9,826 nucleotides of DNA. It comes from an uncultured Bacilli bacterium. GTDB lineage: Bacteria > Bacillota_I > Bacilli_A > RF39 > UBA660. Shown piece after piece: positions 1-6,466 of this stretch (positions within the stretch are counted from its first letter, which is position 1; each line of letters starts with the position of its first letter). The notes beneath the pieces were generated by a model. The model did not search any database and was not told the DNA's origin. It saw only the letters and a list, made by a program, of their open reading frames with translations. The DNA lies in contig CALVXT010000037.1 in the NCBI GenBank assembly GCA_944371545.1, positions 1-9,826 of the forward strand. The letters run 5' to 3'. A program made the position numbers and the translations under genes.

Positions 1-60
1 AAACAGGAGAAAGTGTTAATACATTCTCTGATAATTTAGGTAGAAAGTTTCATTTAATAG

Positions 61-732
61 ACAACGTTACAACAAGTTACTGCTGTGTCAGCTGCTATTA
101 ATGGAGGCAATCTTTATCAACCGTTTTTAGTAAAAGAAATGCTTGAGCCAGAGACAAATACAGTTGTTTATTCTAAAGAGCCTAATATACGAGCAAATGT
201 CATTAGCGAAGAAACTTCTTCATTAGTAAGGTTTGCTTTAGAAAGTGTTGTCGCAAATGGCTCAGGTAGAAATGCATATACTGAAAATTACCGAGTTGGA
301 GGAAAAACAGGAACTGCTCAAAAAGTTCAGGATGGCCATTACATGGATGGAAATTACATCTTATCTTTTATTGGTTTTATGCCTGCTGATGATCCTGAAA
401 TTGTTGTTTATGTAGCAATTGATCATCCTGTAGGTGTAGTACAATATGGAGGGACAGTTGCAGCTCCTATTGCTAAATCCATTTTAGAAGCTGCAATTCC
501 TGCTTTAGGCATTAAAAGCAGTACAGAAGGGATGGCTAAAGAATATAATTGGATGGATGTAAAATATCATCAAATACCAGATGTGACTGGCAAGTCTTTA
601 GATGAAGCTAAAGGAATTTTAACAGGTTACTCTTTAGAATATTCTGGGACAGGGGAAACGGTCTTGTACCAAACTCCTGAAGCAAATAGTTATGTTAAAG
701 AAGGTGGAACAGTTAAGCTTCTTTTAGGATAA
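61..732 (+). CDS. Class B penicillin-binding protein (SpoVD/FtsI type), C-terminal part with PASTA domain, 5' part missing or frame-broken
   Basis: This is the C-terminal end of a septal or sporulation D,D-transpeptidase, which crosslinks peptidoglycan stem peptides outside the membrane. Homology is visible from about base 61 (TTLQQVTAVSAAINGG, which follows the FGQG-type motif in the family). The third active-site motif, VGGKTGTAQ, is encoded at 295-321 with KTGT at 304-315. The block SFIGFMPADDPEIVVYVAID is typical of SpoVD/PBP2B. A single PASTA-like domain fills the last 55 or so residues (QIPDVTGKSLDEAK onward). The SxxK and SxN motifs would lie upstream of the window. In this frame there are stops at 37-39, 55-57 and 58-60, so the frame does not continue to the left edge. 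GTG at 85 is the first possible start but has no ribosome site and lies inside the conserved domain, so it is unlikely to be a true start. The gene directly precedes mraY, as in Bacillota dcw clusters. One PASTA domain resembles SpoVD more than the two-PASTA PBP2B, but a vegetative division role is equally possible. Confidence 0.85.
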   Translation, partial: TTLQQVTAVSAAINGGNLYQPFLVKEMLEPETNTVVYSKEPNIRANVISEETSSLVRFALESVVANGSGRNAYTENYRVGGKTGTAQKVQDGHYMDGNYILSFIGFMPADDPEIVVYVAIDHPVGVVQYGGTVAAPIAKSILEAAIPALGIKSSTEGMAKEYNWMDVKYHQIPDVTGKSLDEAKGILTGYSLEYSGTGETVLYQTPEANSYVKEGGTVKLLLG

Positions 733-787
733 ATGTCTAAATATTGTCAAAAATAAGAAAAAAGAAAGGTTTTTTTCAAAAATATTG

Positions 788-793
788 TATAAT
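788..793 (+). promoter_or_regulatory. Candidate -10 box upstream of mraY
   Basis: There is a perfect TATAAT 22 bases before the mraY ATG, in the 82-base gap after the PBP stop. I see no good -35 hexamer at 16-18 bases, so this is a possible internal promoter of the cluster rather than a firm one. Confidence 0.35.
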
Positions 794-814
794 AAGATTA
801 GGTAGGTGGGATTT

Positions 815-1807
815 ATGTTAATTTTAGCAAAAACAGCACTAGCAATGATGCTTGGGTTTATTTTTGCCATCATTTGTGGACTCATATTTATCCCTTTTTT
901 AAAAAAAATTAATTTTAGGCAACACGTAAGTGAAACAATTGGAGAAAGGCATCAAAAAAAAGAGGGAACGCCAACAATGGGAGGAATAATTTTTATTTTC
1001 CCAGTTCTCATTACTCTGTTTTTATTATATTTACGAGGCAGTATAGAAATCAATCACAATTTAATTATTGTTCTTTTAGTTTTCCTATCTTATGCAGTTT
1101 TAGGATTTATTGATGATTGGTTAAAAGTAAGATATCATAATAATCAAGGCCTTAGAATATCCACAAAATTTTTATTACAAATGTTGATTGCTTTAATTTT
1201 CTTTTATATTTTTATGAAAAATGGTGGAGAACCTGTTATTGATATCACTTCTTTACATATTGCCATCCCAATGGGATGGACATTTGGATTGTTTATTTTA
1301 TTTTTACTTGTTGGAAGTAGTAATGCAGTAAATATTACAGATGGTCTCGATGGCTTATGCGGTGGCCTTAGTATGATTGCCTTTGTAGCTTTAGGTATTA
1401 TCACATGGAATACTACTTGGATGGAAGGGTATCAAGAAGTTGCTATATTCTGTTTTGTTTTAGTAGGAGCTTTGCTTGGCTTTTTACTTTTTAATACACA
1501 TCCAGCTCGTGTTTTTATGGGAGATTTAGGAAGTCTTTCTTTAGGGGCTACAATGGCAGCAATTTGTATTGTTACACGCCATGAACTATCCTTAGCAGTT
1601 ATTGGAGGAGTATTTGTCATTGAAACTTTATCAAGTATGATTCAAATTATTGCAATTCGTAAATTTCATCGAAAAGTATTTAAAATGGCTCCGTTACATC
1701 ATCATTTTGAACAGTTAGGATGGCAAGAAACAGATATTGTTAAAATGTTTTATGTTGTAGGATTACTCCTTGCAATGGCAGCGATTACTTATGGAGTGTG
1801 GATATAA
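815..1807 (+). CDS. mraY: Phospho-N-acetylmuramoyl-pentapeptide transferase MraY
   Basis: This integral membrane enzyme transfers phospho-MurNAc-pentapeptide from UDP to undecaprenyl phosphate, making lipid I at the inner face of the membrane. At 330 aa it has the usual family length. Visible signatures are HQKKEGTPTMGG (46-57), the Asp pair in GFIDDWLK (D100-D101), the NAVNITDGLDGL loop (N170, D176, D179), FNTHPARVFMGDLGSL (226-241, with D237) and the histidine motif APLHHHFE (292-299). About ten hydrophobic segments run along the protein. ATG at 815 is chosen because AGGTGG (804-809) sits five bases before it. The in-frame GTG at 806 overlaps that ribosome site and would add only three residues. 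The gene follows the PBP as in standard dcw clusters, but murD does not follow it. Transcription should stop at the hairpin just after the gene. Confidence 0.97.
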   Translation: MLILAKTALAMMLGFIFAIICGLIFIPFLKKINFRQHVSETIGERHQKKEGTPTMGGIIFIFPVLITLFLLYLRGSIEINHNLIIVLLVFLSYAVLGFIDDWLKVRYHNNQGLRISTKFLLQMLIALIFFYIFMKNGGEPVIDITSLHIAIPMGWTFGLFILFLLVGSSNAVNITDGLDGLCGGLSMIAFVALGIITWNTTWMEGYQEVAIFCFVLVGALLGFLLFNTHPARVFMGDLGSLSLGATMAAICIVTRHELSLAVIGGVFVIETLSSMIQIIAIRKFHRKVFKMAPLHHHFEQLGWQETDIVKMFYVVGLLLAMAAITYGVWI

Positions 1808-1820
1808 ATATTTATAAATT

Positions 1821-1849
1821 AAAAAAATTGCGATTATGCAATTTTTTTT
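1821..1849. terminator. Bidirectional intrinsic terminator shared by mraY and the GH13 gene
   Basis: An 11-base stem, AAAAAAATTGC (1821-1831), pairs with its complement starting at 1838 across a six-base loop (GATTAT). Runs of A on the left and T on the right give a U-tract in either direction. It ends mraY on the + strand. On the minus strand the last codons of the GH13 gene (Lys-Lys-Ile-Ala) form one arm of the stem, and its TAA stop (1834-1836) lies in the loop. Confidence 0.8.
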
Positions 1850-2745
1850 GCTCTTTTTAGTACATTTTCATGGGCATCTTTAATTTCTTTTCTTTTCCAA
1901 GTATCATCAAATGGTCTTGCGTAAAACAATGTATTTAATTGATGCCAAACCATTGCGCAATATTCATTTAAGATTTCTTCACTTGTTTTATATTTTGTGT
2001 ATCCTAAATTGGTGTCACTTAGATAAGAGTCGTGACTTTCTGCATATAAAACACTTCGATTTGGATTATTTGCTACATAGCTACCTAAAACATTTATATA
2101 TTTGGCATATTCTTCTAAAACTTGTTGATTATTTTCGCATATTATTTCGCCGTAAAGGAATAATCCCCATTTTTTCAAACAGTAAATGATATTTGGCCAA
2201 AAATCATATCCTTCGCTAGGAAGTCCAATTGACTTTGCAGCGTCAAATCTTAGCCCCATTACTCCTGTATCAATTAATTCGTTTAAAAATTTACTAATCA
2301 TTTTTTGAATGTCTGGATGATATACATTTAATCCAGGAAGCCCCATGCAATGGCATGTCACATCTTTTCTGTCATCCCAATTAGAAACATTTATTTTTTC
2401 TTTCCAATATTCAGGATTAGAAAGTAGTATTGGATTTACATTCGGATGTGGTTTTAATGGGTCTTCTAAGGAAGCTCCGGTATGGTTTAAAACCGTATCC
2501 ACATGAATATCTAATTGATATTTACGAGCTAACTCACAAATTGAAATTAAATCTTCTTTGGAAATATAAATATTTCCAATTTTAAAATCAGTGATTTGAT
2601 AGGACATCCACCATTCTTTATAGCCATCTTCCTTTAATGGCTGAACTGGTCCGATTAAACACGCATCAAATCCTTGTTCTTTTACTACTGGAATATTTTC
2701 TTTAATCGCATCTGCATTCCAGTTTTGTAAATGTAAAACTCTCAC
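1834..2745 (-). CDS. Compact cytoplasmic GH13 alpha-amylase family protein, AmyE-like, catalytic barrel only
   Basis: This is a predicted alpha-glucan-active glycoside hydrolase with the four GH13 regions in order. Region I is DIHVDTVLNHT (79-89). Region II is GLRFDAAK (164-171) with nucleophile D168. Region III is LYGEI (197-201) with acid/base E200. Region IV is AESHDS (235-240) with H238 and D239. From memory of the family, HLQNWN near the start, SYQITDFKIGN, the NWDDRKDVT stretch and DFWPNI closely resemble Bacillus subtilis AmyE. The chain ends right after the last strand (TLFYARP, 271-277) and helix of the (beta/alpha)8 barrel, so the usual C-terminal beta domain and starch-binding parts are absent. 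There is no signal peptide, so it is probably cytoplasmic. GTG at 2745 is chosen because AGGAG lies eight bases before it. The upstream in-frame GTG at 2754 overlaps that ribosome site. The gene follows the ATPase gene on the same strand after a 65-base gap and has no evident link to wall synthesis. The substrate is unknown. Confidence 0.88.
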   Translation of the reverse strand: MRVLHLQNWNADAIKENIPVVKEQGFDACLIGPVQPLKEDGYKEWWMSYQITDFKIGNIYISKEDLISICELARKYQLDIHVDTVLNHTGASLEDPLKPHPNVNPILLSNPEYWKEKINVSNWDDRKDVTCHCMGLPGLNVYHPDIQKMISKFLNELIDTGVMGLRFDAAKSIGLPSEGYDFWPNIIYCLKKWGLFLYGEIICENNQQVLEEYAKYINVLGSYVANNPNRSVLYAESHDSYLSDTNLGYTKYKTSEEILNEYCAMVWHQLNTLFYARPFDDTWKRKEIKDAHENVLKRAKKIA

Positions 2746-2764
2746 TTCTATCACTCCTAATCTA

Positions 2765-2793
2765 AATGTAGCAAAAAATGGAGAAAATCACAA
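2765..2793 (-). promoter_or_regulatory. Candidate promoter of the GH13 gene
   Basis: Read on the minus strand, TTGTGA (2788-2793) and TACATT (2765-2770) are 17 bases apart, with a TGC extension before the -10. The leader would be very short, with AGGAG only about six bases after the -10, so this is tentative. A TATAAT also overlaps the ATPase stop codon (2810-2815), but it lacks a good -35. Confidence 0.4.
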
Positions 2794-2810
2794 GAAATTT
2801 TACACCACAA

Positions 2811-4052
2811 TTATAAATTTAAACTATTTTTATCTAATAAAAATTCTTGTAAACCAATAACTAAAATTCCTTCTTCTGTATACCATTTCTTTATATTATC
2901 TTTTACGACAATGATTTTTTTAAAATTATCTTGAATATTTAATAAAGATTTTTCTTCTTGAAGAGTTTTTTCTCTAGTATCTAAATTTAATGCAACTTGA
3001 ATGTAAAAACGTTTATCTGATTGATTACAAACAAAATCTACCTCTAACTGTTTTCTAGTATCACCATCTCTTACTAAAACAACTCCAACATCTACATTGT
3101 ATCCTCGCGTTAGTAGTTCATTATAAATAATATTTTCCATAATGTGATTTTCTTTCATTTGCCTAAAATTTATGCGAGCGTTTCTAAGATCAATATCTGA
3201 AAAATAATATTTATAAGGTGTTTTAATATATTTTTTTTCTTTAACATCATATCTTTCTGCTTTTTCAATGATGAAAGCATCTAACAAGTAATTTAAATAC
3301 GTATTAATGGTGTTTATTGAGACATCTTTTATTCCATGACTTGTGAAAGTGTCAGCAATTTTCTTTGGATTTGTTAGAGAACCTACGGAAGAGGATAGTA
3401 AGTTAACTAACGTGTCTAATACATCTACTCGTAATATATTGTTTCTTTCAATAATATCTTTTAAGTAGGTTGTATTGAATAAAGAAATTAGATAATTTCT
3501 TTTTTGCTCATCGGTTTTTTGATCTAGAATTAAAGGAAGTCCTCCAAACATTATATAAGAATTCCAAGCTTCTTCTTTTGAACCATTAAATGCTTCTAAA
3601 AATTCACTAAATGTTAAAGGATAAATGCGGATTTCATCTCCTCGACCACGGAATTCTGTTACAATATCATTTGATAAAAACTTTGAATTACTGCCAGTTA
3701 CATAGACATCAACATTTTTTATATGCAAAAAACCATTTAATACTGACTCAAAATCCTCTACCTTTTGAATTTCGTCTAAAAGAACGTAGTACATTTTTTC
3801 ATCTTTAATTTGATTTCGTATATAAGAGTCTAGATAATCTGGGTTTAAAAAATCTTTGTTCATTCGTAAATCTAAATCAATTTTAATAATATGATCTTCT
3901 TTGATACCTGTTGATAATAAATAGTTTTTAAATAAAGGGTCTAGTAAATAAGATTTTCCACATCTTCTAATTCCTGTAATAATTTTAATTAGATTATTTT
4001 CTTTTCTTTGAATTAATTTATTTAAATATATTGTTCTTTTTATTTCTTTCAT
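2811..4052 (-). CDS. AAA-type ATPase with DUF4143-like C-terminal domain
   Basis: This is a member of the large family of archaeal/bacterial ATPases annotated as AAA_14 plus DUF4143. The biological role of the family is poorly known. Visible parts are Walker A GIRRCGKS (27-34), Walker B YYVLLDEIQ (88-96), a sensor-like VTGSNSK (118-124) and the family motif GRGDEIRIYPLTFSEF (136-151). The C-terminal half has a winged-helix-like stretch (ADTFTSHGIKDVSINTINTY) and then a restriction-fold-like segment with EVDFV (337-341) and YIQVA. In many relatives the last strand carries a charged residue (E.K). Here it reads Q.A, so nuclease activity is doubtful. ATG at 4052 is preceded by GGAGG five bases away. 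The gene has its own promoter between two hairpin repeats and lies just downstream of inverted ftsW. Such genes are scattered and often exchanged, so it is probably an accessory insertion into the dcw cluster. The length (413 aa) is normal for the family. Confidence 0.9.
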   Translation of the reverse strand: MKEIKRTIYLNKLIQRKENNLIKIITGIRRCGKSYLLDPLFKNYLLSTGIKEDHIIKIDLDLRMNKDFLNPDYLDSYIRNQIKDEKMYYVLLDEIQKVEDFESVLNGFLHIKNVDVYVTGSNSKFLSNDIVTEFRGRGDEIRIYPLTFSEFLEAFNGSKEEAWNSYIMFGGLPLILDQKTDEQKRNYLISLFNTTYLKDIIERNNILRVDVLDTLVNLLSSSVGSLTNPKKIADTFTSHGIKDVSINTINTYLNYLLDAFIIEKAERYDVKEKKYIKTPYKYYFSDIDLRNARINFRQMKENHIMENIIYNELLTRGYNVDVGVVLVRDGDTRKQLEVDFVCNQSDKRFYIQVALNLDTREKTLQEEKSLLNIQDNFKKIIVVKDNIKKWYTEEGILVIGLQEFLLDKNSLNL

Positions 4053-4063
4053 AATGACCTCCG

Positions 4064-4099
4064 TTGAAAATTTTTGCCGTTTACGGCATTTTTTTTCAA
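4064..4099. repeat. Hairpin repeat, copy 1 (leader of the ATPase gene)
   Basis: This 36-base unit is almost identical to the copy at 4141-4177. Its core is TGCCG-TTTA-CGGCA, with an outer TTGAAAA/TTTTCAA pairing. On the + strand the core is followed by eight T, so it looks like an intrinsic terminator for + strand transcription. On the minus strand it falls between the ATPase -10 box and its ribosome site, so it would be transcribed as a leader hairpin. Confidence 0.8.
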
Positions 4100-4103
4100 T
4101 GAA

Positions 4104-4132
4104 ATTATATCAAAAAAATTGAAACACATCAA
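4104..4132 (-). promoter_or_regulatory. Promoter of the AAA/DUF4143 ATPase gene
   Basis: Read on the minus strand, TTGATG (4127-4132) and a perfect TATAAT (4104-4109) are separated by 17 bases, with an extended TGA just before the -10. It lies in the 41-base spacer between the two hairpin repeats and points at the ATPase start. This is the best sigma-A-type promoter in the window. Confidence 0.7.
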
Positions 4133-4140
4133 TATATCCA

Positions 4141-4177
4141 TTGAAAATTTTTGCCGTTTACGGCATTTTTTTTTCAA
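4141..4177. repeat. Hairpin repeat, copy 2 (3' end of ftsW)
   Basis: This 37-base unit differs from copy 1 only in the length of its T run (nine instead of eight). It overlaps the TGA stop of ftsW (4174-4176). The G+C core hairpin followed by the T run gives a canonical terminator on the + strand. On the minus strand, the direction of ftsW, the U-tract is poorer, so termination of ftsW here is uncertain. Confidence 0.8.
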
Positions 4178-5265
4178 CGACAATTTCTTGATATTCCTAA
4201 AATTATCCCAATACTAATCATGCTTGTGAGCAAACTAGAACCACCGTAACTGAAGAATGGAAGAGTAACACCGGTTACTGGGATTAATCCGATAACGACC
4301 GCTAGATTTAGGGTTGCTTGAATAAGTATTCCAATAGCTAAGCCAAAACTTAAGAATTTTGCAAATAGGTCGTTGGAATTTAAAGAGATTTTGATTGAAC
4401 GATAGAAGATAAAGAAAAAGAAAGAAACAACGATTAAAACTCCTAAAAAACCAAATTCTTCACTGATGATAGAAAAGATAAAATCGGTTTGAGGTTCTGG
4501 TAAGTAAAAATGTTTTTGATGAGAATTTAAAAAACCTTGACCTAATAATCCTCCTGGTCCAATCGCGTATAAGCTTTGAATGATTTGAAATCCACTTCCT
4601 AATGGATCGCTCCAAGGATTTAAGAATGAAACGATTCTCGCCATTCTGTATGGAGCAACAATGATTAGTCCAACAATTCCTAAAAGGCCTAAAAGACCAA
4701 TTTTGACAAAAAAGGAAATTTTAACTCCACTAATAAAAATCAAACTAAGTAAAGTTAGAACAATAACCATTGCGGTACCAAAGTCTGGCTCTAGCATAAT
4801 TAATCCAAAAAAGAGAAAAATGATTCCTAAAATAGGCAATACACCTTTTTTGATACTTTTTAAATCTTTTTGATTGTTGCTTAAATATTTTGAAACAAAA
4901 ATAATTAATCCGATTTTTGCAAATTCTGAAGGCTGAATACCTAAACCACCGATACCAAACCAACTTCTAGAACCATTACGAACTGTTCCTATTCCTGGTA
5001 TTAGAACTAGAACAAGAAGAATAAAACAAATTCCTAAGATTTTATTCGCGTTTTTTTTCCAAAATGAACAAGGAATTTTGCTGATAAAAAAACAAAGGAA
5101 AACACTAATGAAAAAAAAGAGAGATTGGCTTTTTACAAATTTTAAAGGGTCTTGAAATTTATATTCTGCCCAGATTGAACTTGCTGAATAAATCATAATA
5201 ATTCCGAATATACTGATGATTATTACCGTGGCAAAAAGAAGATAATCTATTTTTCCTTTTTTCAT
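4174..5265 (-). CDS. ftsW: SEDS-family peptidoglycan polymerase FtsW, in inverted orientation
   Basis: This multi-pass membrane glycosyltransferase polymerises lipid II at the septum together with a class B PBP. At 363 aa it has the usual length, with about ten hydrophobic segments. Signatures are MIYSASS near residue 24, then FLNPWSDPLGSGFQ with the conserved Asp (D220) that is catalytic in RodA/FtsW. Further on are AIGPGGLLGQG, the LPEPQTDFIFSI loop (255-264) and VTGVTLPFFSYGGSS (330-344). Sequence alone separates FtsW, RodA and SpoVE only weakly. The position next to murG in a dcw cluster favours FtsW. ATG at 5265 has GGTGA about six bases before it. In canonical clusters ftsW is co-directional and sits between murD and murG. 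Here it is divergent from murG, and its stop codon lies inside hairpin repeat copy 2. It may be co-transcribed into the ATPase gene if the repeats do not stop transcription. Confidence 0.93.
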   Translation of the reverse strand: MKKGKIDYLLFATVIIISIFGIIMIYSASSIWAEYKFQDPLKFVKSQSLFFFISVFLCFFISKIPCSFWKKNANKILGICFILLVLVLIPGIGTVRNGSRSWFGIGGLGIQPSEFAKIGLIIFVSKYLSNNQKDLKSIKKGVLPILGIIFLFFGLIMLEPDFGTAMVIVLTLLSLIFISGVKISFFVKIGLLGLLGIVGLIIVAPYRMARIVSFLNPWSDPLGSGFQIIQSLYAIGPGGLLGQGFLNSHQKHFYLPEPQTDFIFSIISEEFGFLGVLIVVSFFFFIFYRSIKISLNSNDLFAKFLSFGLAIGILIQATLNLAVVIGLIPVTGVTLPFFSYGGSSLLTSMISIGIILGISRNCR

Positions 5266-5360
5266 TTTGTTTCACCAATAAAATATATGAATTTGAGCAA
5301 AAAATTAGGCCTCTTTACATCTTCTTTTATTTGTTCTATAAATTTTGTTTAAAAATATAG

Positions 5361-5366
5361 TATAAT
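5361..5366 (+). promoter_or_regulatory. Candidate -10 box for the murG-murB-divIB operon
   Basis: A perfect TATAAT lies 23 bases before the murG ATG in the divergent ftsW/murG gap (5266-5389). I see no good -35 at 16-18 bases (the TTGTTC at 5331-5336 is too far away). The divergent layout requires a new promoter here, because readthrough from mraY is blocked by the terminator and by three opposing genes. Confidence 0.5.
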
Positions 5367-5389
5367 AGAAGAACAGATGGAGTGATGGG

Positions 5390-6466
5390 ATGAGAATAGT
5401 TGTAACTGCTGGTGGAACAATGGGTCATATTAATCCAGCTTTAGCCATTATTGAAGAATTTAAGAAAAAAGAAAAAGATTTAGAGGTTTTATATATCGGA
5501 ACACATAATCGAATGGAAAAGGATGTGATTCCAAAGAAGAATATTCGTTATGAAAGTATAGAAATTTATGGCTTTACAAAAAATATTCTTAATGATTTTA
5601 AAGATCTTGTATTAATTTCTAAAGCTATAAAAAAATGTAAAGAAATTTTTAAGGAATTTCGTCCAGATGTTGTCATAGGGGTAGGTGGGTATGTTACTTA
5701 TCCTGTTATTAAAGCAGCGCATCAAATGCATATTAAAACATTTATTCATGAACAAAATAGTATTCCTGGAAAGGCAAATAAAATGATTGCTAAATATGCG
5801 GATGTTATTGGACTTACTTTTTTAGAAAGTAAAAAACATTTAAAGACCAAAGGAAAAATTGTTTATACAGGACATCCTTGTGGAGCATGGGCATTAAATA
5901 TTCCTAAAAAAGATAAAGAGAGTTTAGGATTTACTAAAGGAAAGAAATTAGTTACGATTGTTGCTGGGTCATTAGGTAGCGGTTCACTAAATCAAAAAAT
6001 GAAAGAATATTTGCAAAGTATTGGTAAGAAAAATTATGAGATTTGTTATATTACCGGGAAAGCACATTATGAAGATTTTACTAAAGAAAGCTATGCTCCT
6101 AATGTTAAGGTGTTTCCATATATGGAAGATTTACCTGGCTTACTTAAAACAAGTGATTTGGTTATTTCTCGAGCAGGCGCAGGAAGTTTAAGTGAAATCT
6201 TAGCTTTAGAAATTCCTTCTATTATTATTCCTAGTCCTAATGTAGCCAATAATCATCAGTATTTTAACGCTAAAGAGCTAGCAGACAAAAATTGTATTTG
6301 TTTACTTGAAGAAAAAGAAATTATTACTGAAAAAATCCTTACACTTGTTGATCAGATGCTTAGTGATACAGCTAAAAGACTTCGAATGATTCATGCAATG
6401 CATAGTCTAGATACTAAAAATAGTGCGGAAGTTATTTATAATGAGATAAAGGAGCTTGTATCATGA
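5390..6466 (+). CDS. murG: MurG, UDP-GlcNAc:lipid I GlcNAc transferase
   Basis: This peripheral membrane GT-B (GT28) enzyme adds GlcNAc to lipid I to give lipid II, the substrate of FtsW. At 358 aa it has the usual length. Motifs are the N-terminal glycine loop GGTMGH (8-13), GVGGYVTYP (97-105), HEQNSIPGKAN (120-130), TGHP (160-163) and the second glycine loop GSLGSGSLN (193-201). In the donor site are ISRAGAGSLSEI (259-270, with E269) and NNHQYFNA (287-294). The first loop reads GGTMGH, whereas most members have GGTGGH, and the PSPNVANNHQ stretch is also divergent, so this is a somewhat diverged but apparently intact enzyme. ATG at 5390 has GGAG (5379-5382) seven bases ahead. It starts an operon, overlaps murB by four bases (ATGA) and diverges from ftsW. 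Confidence 0.95.
   Translation: MRIVVTAGGTMGHINPALAIIEEFKKKEKDLEVLYIGTHNRMEKDVIPKKNIRYESIEIYGFTKNILNDFKDLVLISKAIKKCKEIFKEFRPDVVIGVGGYVTYPVIKAAHQMHIKTFIHEQNSIPGKANKMIAKYADVIGLTFLESKKHLKTKGKIVYTGHPCGAWALNIPKKDKESLGFTKGKKLVTIVAGSLGSGSLNQKMKEYLQSIGKKNYEICYITGKAHYEDFTKESYAPNVKVFPYMEDLPGLLKTSDLVISRAGAGSLSEILALEIPSIIIPSPNVANNHQYFNAKELADKNCICLLEEKEIITEKILTLVDQMLSDTAKRLRMIHAMHSLDTKNSAEVIYNEIKELVS

Noticed and set aside
85..87. GTG at 85 as a true start of a short PBP-like gene
   Set aside because: It lies inside a conserved part of the transpeptidase domain, homology continues upstream to about base 61, and there is no ribosome site before it.
1204..1620. Open frames on the minus strand inside mraY (1204-1404 and 1432-1620)
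   Set aside because: They lie fully inside the clearly conserved mraY gene, have no ribosome sites and show no recognisable protein features.
2155..2160. GCCGTAAA near 2151-2158 as a third copy of the hairpin repeat
   Set aside because: Only a few bases match the hairpin core. There is no inverted arm or flanking TTGAAAA, and it lies in GH13 coding sequence.
1911..2189. Open frame on the + strand opposite the GH13 gene
   Set aside because: It is antisense to a gene with all four GH13 motifs, and the translation looks like reverse-strand noise.
3611..3808. Open frame on the + strand opposite the ATPase gene
   Set aside because: It is antisense to the Walker B and sensor region of a clear ATPase and has no start signal.
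4064..4177. The twin repeats as the start of a CRISPR array
   Set aside because: There are only two units, the single spacer contains a promoter, the repeats are strong terminator-like hairpins, and no cas gene is nearby.
4661..4963. Two open frames overlapping ftsW (4661-4873 + and 4745-4963 -)
   Set aside because: Both are out-of-frame shadows of the conserved SEDS gene.
5281..5340. A firm promoter for ftsW on the minus strand in the divergent gap
   Set aside because: A TATATT-like -10 exists near 5280, but no acceptable -35 or TGn extension is in place, so it is not listed as a feature.
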